DNA from: a virus
Virus record (IMG/VR): IMGVR_UViG_3300050821_000707
Location: 1 to 21,848 of that record
Length of the DNA: 21,848 nucleotides
Strand: one strand, 5' to 3'
Shown: piece by piece, positions 19,571-21,848 of the stretch
Position numbering within the stretch: position 1 is the first letter of the stretch
Layout of the letters: the number at the start of each line of letters is the position of its first letter
The notes under the pieces: model-generated
Told to the model about the DNA's origin: nothing
What the model saw: the letters and a program-made list of their open reading frames with translations, nothing else
The model's database searches: none
Position numbers and translations under genes: made by a program

Positions 19571-19593
19571 CACTACAGATACCACTTGTAGTG
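19571..19593 (-). other. Hairpin between tRNA-Glu(TTC) and the small Tat-like gene
   Basis: CACTACA and TGTAGTG form seven perfect pairs with a nine-base loop in the 58-base gap. No T tract follows, so it is probably an RNA-processing or stability element. Confidence 0.35.
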
Positions 19594-19603
19594 TGCTGAA
19601 ACT

Positions 19604-19680
19604 TGGTAGCGTAGAAGGGATGTCGAACCCTTGTTCTCGGCTTGAAAGGCCGATGTCCTTGTCCACTAGACGACTTCGCC
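19604..19680 (-). tRNA. tRNA-Glu(TTC)
   Basis: Acceptor GGCGAAG/CTACGCT with one A-A mismatch, A73, encoded CCA, perfect anticodon arm TCGGC-CTTTCAA-GCCGA (TTC), D arm as in other Glu tRNAs. The T loop TTCGACAT has eight bases, one more than normal. Confidence 0.85.
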
Positions 19681-19691
19681 ACTGAAAATTA

Positions 19692-19765
19692 TGGTCGCCC
19701 TACGGGGTGTCGAGCCCCGACCGTGCGGCTGAGAACCGCGTGTCCTACCGTTAAACGATAGGGCG
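19692..19765 (-). tRNA. tRNA-Glu(CTC)
   Basis: Acceptor CGCCCTA/TAGGGCG (perfect), A73, encoded CCA, D stem GTTT/GGAC, anticodon arm GCGG-TTCTCAG-CCGC (CTC), T arm CGGGG-CTCGACA-CCCCG with C at position 54. Confidence 0.85.
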
Positions 19766-19766
19766 A

Positions 19767-20132
19767 TTAAAACCTATAGACTCGGATAAACAAACCCGGA
19801 TGATAGTAACTGTGCGCGTACCAACATCCATCCTCGCCTATTACGAAGTAAACATCATCTTCGAAAAACCAATCCGGCCACAAGCCTAGTCCACAATTGA
19901 ACCAGAACCCGCCATAGAAATATTCTCTGCGTCCGCCGAACCAACGATAGTGATTACGGCTGAAATGCGTTCTATGCTCTGGCCCGAAGCTACGACGGTC
20001 CATGTGACCGTTCATGTGCTCGTGAACACTTCTATTTGCGTGAGCATTAGCATGCCCTTGATGACCACGCTGGGCTTGTGCAGGCAAAGCAAACAATGTT
20101 AAGAACGCAATCAGAATCAATATTTTCTTCAT
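19767..20132 (-). CDS. Exported His/aromatic-rich protein, 121 aa
   Basis: The start at 20132 is fixed by GAGGAG before the ATG; the longer frame reads through a tRNA-Asp gene. Residues 1-20 (MKKILILIAFLTLFALPAQA) form a strong signal peptide. The mature N-terminus is His- and Asn-rich (GHQGHANAHANRSVHEHMNG, then HMDRR), and the rest is rich in Trp, Phe, Tyr and Gly (YRWFGGRREYFYGGFWFNCG, later WPDWFFEDDVYFVIGEDGCW). Two Cys could pair. The family is unknown; the His cluster could bind metal in the periplasm. It ends one base from tRNA-Glu(CTC). Confidence 0.75.
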   Translation of the reverse strand: MKKILILIAFLTLFALPAQAQRGHQGHANAHANRSVHEHMNGHMDRRSFGPEHRTHFSRNHYRWFGGRREYFYGGFWFNCGLGLWPDWFFEDDVYFVIGEDGCWYAHSYYHPGLFIRVYRF

Positions 20133-20146
20133 GGCTCTCCTCAAAA

Positions 20147-20223
20147 TGGCGGTGCGGACGGGATTCGAACCCGTGAGGTCTGTCGTGACAGGACAGTGCG
20201 ATAGGCCGCTACGCGACCACACC
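20147..20223 (-). tRNA. tRNA-Asp(GTC)
   Basis: Acceptor GGTGTGG/CCGCACC, G73 as usual for Asp, encoded CCA, D stem GCG/CGC, perfect anticodon arm CTGTC-CTGTCAC-GACAG (GTC), T arm ACGGG-TTCGAAT-CCCGT. Confidence 0.92.
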
Positions 20224-20231
20224 GTAAAATC

Positions 20232-20306
20232 TGGAGCTACGTGATGGAAATCGAACCATCGTTTCAGCTTTACCAAAGCTGCGTCTTCCCATTGGACGAA
20301 CGAAGC
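20232..20306 (-). tRNA. tRNA-Thr(GGT)
   Basis: Acceptor GCTTCGT/ACGTAGC with one T-T mismatch, encoded CCA, D stem GTC/GAC, perfect anticodon arm CAGCT-TTGGTAA-AGCTG (GGT). T arm GATGG/CCATC with an eight-base loop TTCGATTT. The discriminator is T, unlike the usual A for Thr. Confidence 0.85.
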
Positions 20307-20311
20307 AAATC

Positions 20312-20385
20312 TGGAGCTTGACTAAAGACTCGAACTTTAATTCGCGGTTTACGGAACCGCCGTATTACCTTTATACGAGTCAAGC
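20312..20385 (-). tRNA. tRNA-Thr(CGT) with C33
   Basis: Acceptor GCTTGAC/GTCAAGC (perfect), D stem GTAT/ATAC, T arm TAAAG-TTCGAGT-CTTTA, encoded CCA, T discriminator. Anticodon arm GCGGT-TCCGTAA-ACCGC gives CGT, with C at position 33. The stop codon of the upstream HNH gene lies inside the 5' acceptor strand. Confidence 0.88.
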
Positions 20386-20820
20386 AGAAACTCTTCTATT
20401 TCGTAGAGCGTTTTGTTTGCTCTTACAAAATTTGCACTTAGAATGCAACCCATTCCAACGAATTGCATTTTTATCGAACTCTTCAACTACTTTGAAAGAC
20501 TCACAATCAAAACACCATGATTGGCCTTCAGGTGCTGCTATCTTTCTCCACGGTGCTCCATGCCGAACATGTGGCACATTACATTTCATATGCGAGAAAG
20601 CAACGTTGTCTAAATCCCAAAATAGTTCAGCCGATATACCCTCCCACGGCTTAATGTGTTCTACACTTAATTCTTCAACAGTTTCAATTACCCCACTGCA
20701 TCGAACACAAATGTTTTCATCGTGCTTCTTTAACTGCCTAAATAAGAGCATCTTACGGAGTCTGCCGGATGCAGTACCCTGCGGCATGCCTAATGTTTCA
20801 ACTGCTTTTCTATTTGACAT
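20380..20820 (-). CDS. HNH endonuclease with extra zinc module, stop inside tRNA-Thr
   Basis: 146 residues. The start at 20820 has AAGGA eight bases before the ATG; the longer frame upstream runs through tRNA-Thr(TGT). An N-terminal helical part with GMPQGTASGRLRKMLLFRQL leads to an HNH core: CVRC at 38-41, VEHIKPW at 53-59, DNVAFSHMKCN at 71-81. A further Cys module follows (CFDC 103-106, CKFC 129-132) that probably binds zinc and contacts DNA. The TGA stop falls within the 5' acceptor strand of tRNA-Thr(CGT), so gene and tRNA overlap by six bases. It is probably a homing gene placed between two Thr tRNAs. Confidence 0.88.
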   Translation of the reverse strand: MSNRKAVETLGMPQGTASGRLRKMLLFRQLKKHDENICVRCSGVIETVEELSVEHIKPWEGISAELFWDLDNVAFSHMKCNVPHVRHGAPWRKIAAPEGQSWCFDCESFKVVEEFDKNAIRWNGLHSKCKFCKSKQNALRNRRVSA

Positions 20821-20858
20821 AACGTTGGTCCTTGACCGCTGTATGTATTTGTAAAATC

Positions 20859-20934
20859 TGGAGCACAACATTCGATTCGAACGAATGTGACGGAGGTACA
20901 AGCTCCGGATACTAGACCGCTGTATGAGTCGTGC
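20859..20934 (-). tRNA. tRNA-Thr(TGT)
   Basis: Acceptor GCACGAC/GTTGTGC, D stem ATAC/GTAT, perfect anticodon arm CGGAG-CTTGTAC-CTCCG (TGT), T arm ATTCG-TTCGAAT-CGAAT, encoded CCA, T discriminator as in the other two Thr tRNAs. Confidence 0.9.
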
Positions 20935-20943
20935 TCGAAACTT

Positions 20944-21031
20944 AGTCGCGAGGCAACAAACGCATCAGGAGAGTGGTTTTACCCACGTTTCTTATCAGAG
21001 AAGTAACCCGACACTAACGGCACTCACGACT
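20944..21031 (-). ncRNA. Unassigned folded segment with 9-bp closing stem
   Basis: AGTCGTGAG and CTCGCGACT pair over nine bases (one G-U) and enclose ~70 bases with hairpins CCG/CGG, TTCT/AGAA and GTGG/CCAC. It has the general plan of a class II tRNA but no TTCGANT loop and no CCA. It fills the gap between tRNA-Asn and tRNA-Thr(TGT). It may be a decayed tRNA or a different small RNA. Confidence 0.4.
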
Positions 21032-21037
21032 TAAATT

Positions 21038-21114
21038 TGGCTGGCACAGTGCGATTCGAACGCACATCCTCCTGATTAACAGTCAGGTGTATTACCAATT
21101 GATACGACATGCCA
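21038..21114 (-). tRNA. tRNA-Asn(GTT)
   Basis: Acceptor TGGCATG/TGTGCCA, G73, encoded CCA, D stem GTAT/ATAC, perfect anticodon arm CCTGA-CTGTTAA-TCAGG (GTT), T arm GTGCG-TTCGAAT-CGCAC. Confidence 0.92.
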
Positions 21115-21165
21115 GTAGAACTTTGAGTACGACACGGTACTGATACTCCTGCCGTACTTATAAAT

Positions 21166-21240
21166 TGGAAGGCCACCGGGGAATCTAACCCCGCTCCCAG
21201 CGTTCGTAGCGCTGTGCATTATACGATATACGAGCGGCCC
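21166..21240 (-). tRNA. tRNA-Arg(ACG)
   Basis: Acceptor GGGCCGC/GTGGCCT with wobble pairs at 1-72 and 6-67, encoded CCA, T discriminator, D stem GTAT/ATGC, perfect anticodon arm CAGCG-CTACGAA-CGCTG (ACG). The T loop is TTAGATT (A56), and the D loop ATCGTATA has GT where GG is expected. Confidence 0.85.
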
Positions 21241-21250
21241 TCGAAACTAA

Positions 21251-21337
21251 TTGAGTCTTGTAAACGTTCCTGTCGTGATTGTTTACCAGCCCCGGATACA
21301 TGCGACAGCGATGTACTACCCGCTAGCTGTGACTCAA
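21251..21337 (-). ncRNA. Unassigned folded segment with 7-bp closing stem
   Basis: TTGAGTC and GACTCAA pair perfectly and enclose hairpins ACAGC/GCTGT and GTAAAC/GTTTAC around a GC-rich centre. No T loop, no CCA and no recognisable anticodon arm. It fills the gap between tRNA-Arg(ACG) and the next CCA-ended hairpin. Confidence 0.4.
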
Positions 21338-21340
21338 ATT

Positions 21341-21368
21341 TGGCGACCCTCGGTTTTACCCTCAGGTC
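21341..21368 (-). other. CCA-ended hairpin
   Basis: GACC/GGTC closes a small hairpin with an inner GGGTAAAACC, followed by G and CCA. The same ten bases occur in the folded segment at 20944-21031. It lies five bases after tRNA-Val(TAC). Confidence 0.35.
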
Positions 21369-21373
21369 AAGAT

Positions 21374-21449
21374 TGGTATCCCGTAAGTGAATCGAACACT
21401 TCCTTCCTCTTTGTAGGAGAGGCGCATACGACCAGTCTGCTAACAGGAT
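21374..21449 (-). tRNA. tRNA-Val(TAC) with C33
   Basis: Acceptor ATCCTGT/ACGGGAT, A73, encoded CCA, D stem GCA/TGC, T arm AAGTG-TTCGATT-CACTT. Anticodon arm CCTCT-CCTACAA-AGAGG is perfectly paired and gives TAC, with C rather than T at position 33. Confidence 0.87.
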
Positions 21450-21514
21450 ACATAAATTTAGCAAGTGTGAGTACGGGCTTGCGCTCCGGTTGAATTCTCG
21501 ACACTCACTGTGAT

Positions 21515-21534
21515 TCAACAGACCTTTCTGTTGA
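21515..21534 (-). other. Perfect 8-bp hairpin between tRNA-Ala and tRNA-Val
   Basis: TCAACAGA/TCTGTTGA with a four-base loop. A second stem GTGAGT/ACTCAC lies just downstream (about 21465-21510). No T tract follows either, so these are more likely processing or stability structures than terminators. Confidence 0.4.
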
Positions 21535-21559
21535 TGAGAACACAACCACCTTATTAAAT

Positions 21560-21633
21560 TGGTGGACCGAGGGAGAATCGAACTCCCAACGCTTCGGTGC
21601 AAGCGAAGCAGTATCCCATTTACCTACCAGCCC
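21560..21633 (-). tRNA. tRNA-Ala(TGC)
   Basis: Acceptor GGGCTGG/TCGGTCC with several wobble pairs, A73, encoded CCA, D stem GGTA/TACT, perfect anticodon arm CTTCG-CTTGCAC-CGAAG (TGC), T arm GGGAG-TTCGATT-CTCCC. The stop codon of the gene upstream lies inside it. Confidence 0.9.
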
Positions 21634-21833
21634 AATTTCTTTGCAGCGCGGCGAGCAAGTCTAGCGAGTCTTGAGATACCTCGAAGACGCTTTCTCTCCT
21701 TACTTGCTTGAAATAATCCAGCGTACGAAACGAATCTGGATTTTGAAACTTTACGCGTCCCACGTCCGTGCTTGCGGTTCTTCTTACCACCTTTGGCACG
21801 GTGGGGCTTCTTGACAGTTTGGATGACAGACAT
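21624..21833 (-). CDS. Small highly basic protein, 69 aa
   Basis: Rich in Lys and Arg throughout (KKPHRAKGGKKNRKHGRGTR, ending ARRAAKKLGW), like small basic proteins seen in many phages. It probably binds nucleic acid, but no family is recognised. The last codons GGC TGG and the stop TAG lie in the 5' acceptor strand and next base of tRNA-Ala, a 10-base overlap. AGGA stands 11 bases before the ATG at 21833, a long spacing. The gene is complete but lies at the right edge. Confidence 0.65.
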   Translation of the reverse strand: MSVIQTVKKPHRAKGGKKNRKHGRGTRKVSKSRFVSYAGLFQASKERKRLRGISRLARLARRAAKKLGW

Positions 21834-21848
21834 GTGTAGTCGTTCCTA

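Noticed and set aside
1-21848. CRISPR array, toxin-antitoxin pair or integrase
   Set aside because: No regular direct repeats with spacers, no paired toxin-antitoxin-like genes and no recombinase motifs were seen; the repeated TTCGAAT strings are tRNA T loops.

Overview
This window looks like part of a tailed-bacteriophage genome of moderate GC. Every supported gene lies on the minus strand, so transcription runs from high to low coordinates. The large terminase, the portal, a proline-rich scaffold-like protein and an N4-gp56-like major capsid protein lie next to each other at 8.7-1.7 kb. The host cannot be named from this sequence. Good Shine-Dalgarno sites and one sigma70-type promoter point to a bacterium.

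Layout in transcription order. (1) 21.8-15.9 kb is a tRNA array with 24 cloverleaf tRNAs that I could fold by eye, covering 15 amino acids, almost all with an encoded CCA. Between them lie small exported proteins, two HNH/endonuclease VII genes, several hairpins, CCA-ended minihelices and unassigned folded segments. In the middle, at about 17.4-17.7 kb, is a gene that reads clearly as a bacterial-type RNase P RNA. The array ends at a Rho-independent terminator near 15.85 kb. (2) 15.8-10.4 kb holds beta-rich virion or tail proteins, one of them carrying a DUF3494-type ice-binding domain, and an HNH gene inserted among them. (3) 10.3-8.75 kb is a run of very small proteins, two with membrane segments (lysis candidates) and one extremely histidine-rich. 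(4) 8.7-1.7 kb is the packaging and head module. The capsid gene appears to be split by a small group I intron, with its last ~26 codons hidden beyond the intron. (5) 1.6-0 kb holds an endonuclease VII-type homing endonuclease with its own promoter, an unknown protein, and a partial gene running off the left edge.

How the parts may work together. The phage carries tRNAs plus a catalytic RNA of the kind that matures tRNA 5' ends, so it may process its own tRNA array without relying wholly on host RNase P. Four endonucleases sit at conserved targets: next to the capsid intron, directly against the RNase P RNA gene, with a stop codon inside a tRNA, and among tail genes. Two of them share a 5' leader that can fold into a pseudoknot covering the ribosome binding site. 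Several tRNAs depart from the usual bacterial consensus in patterned ways: C33 in four, U73 in all Ser, Arg and Thr tRNAs, and a matched U19/A56 change in two. These patterns look like lineage features rather than random decay.
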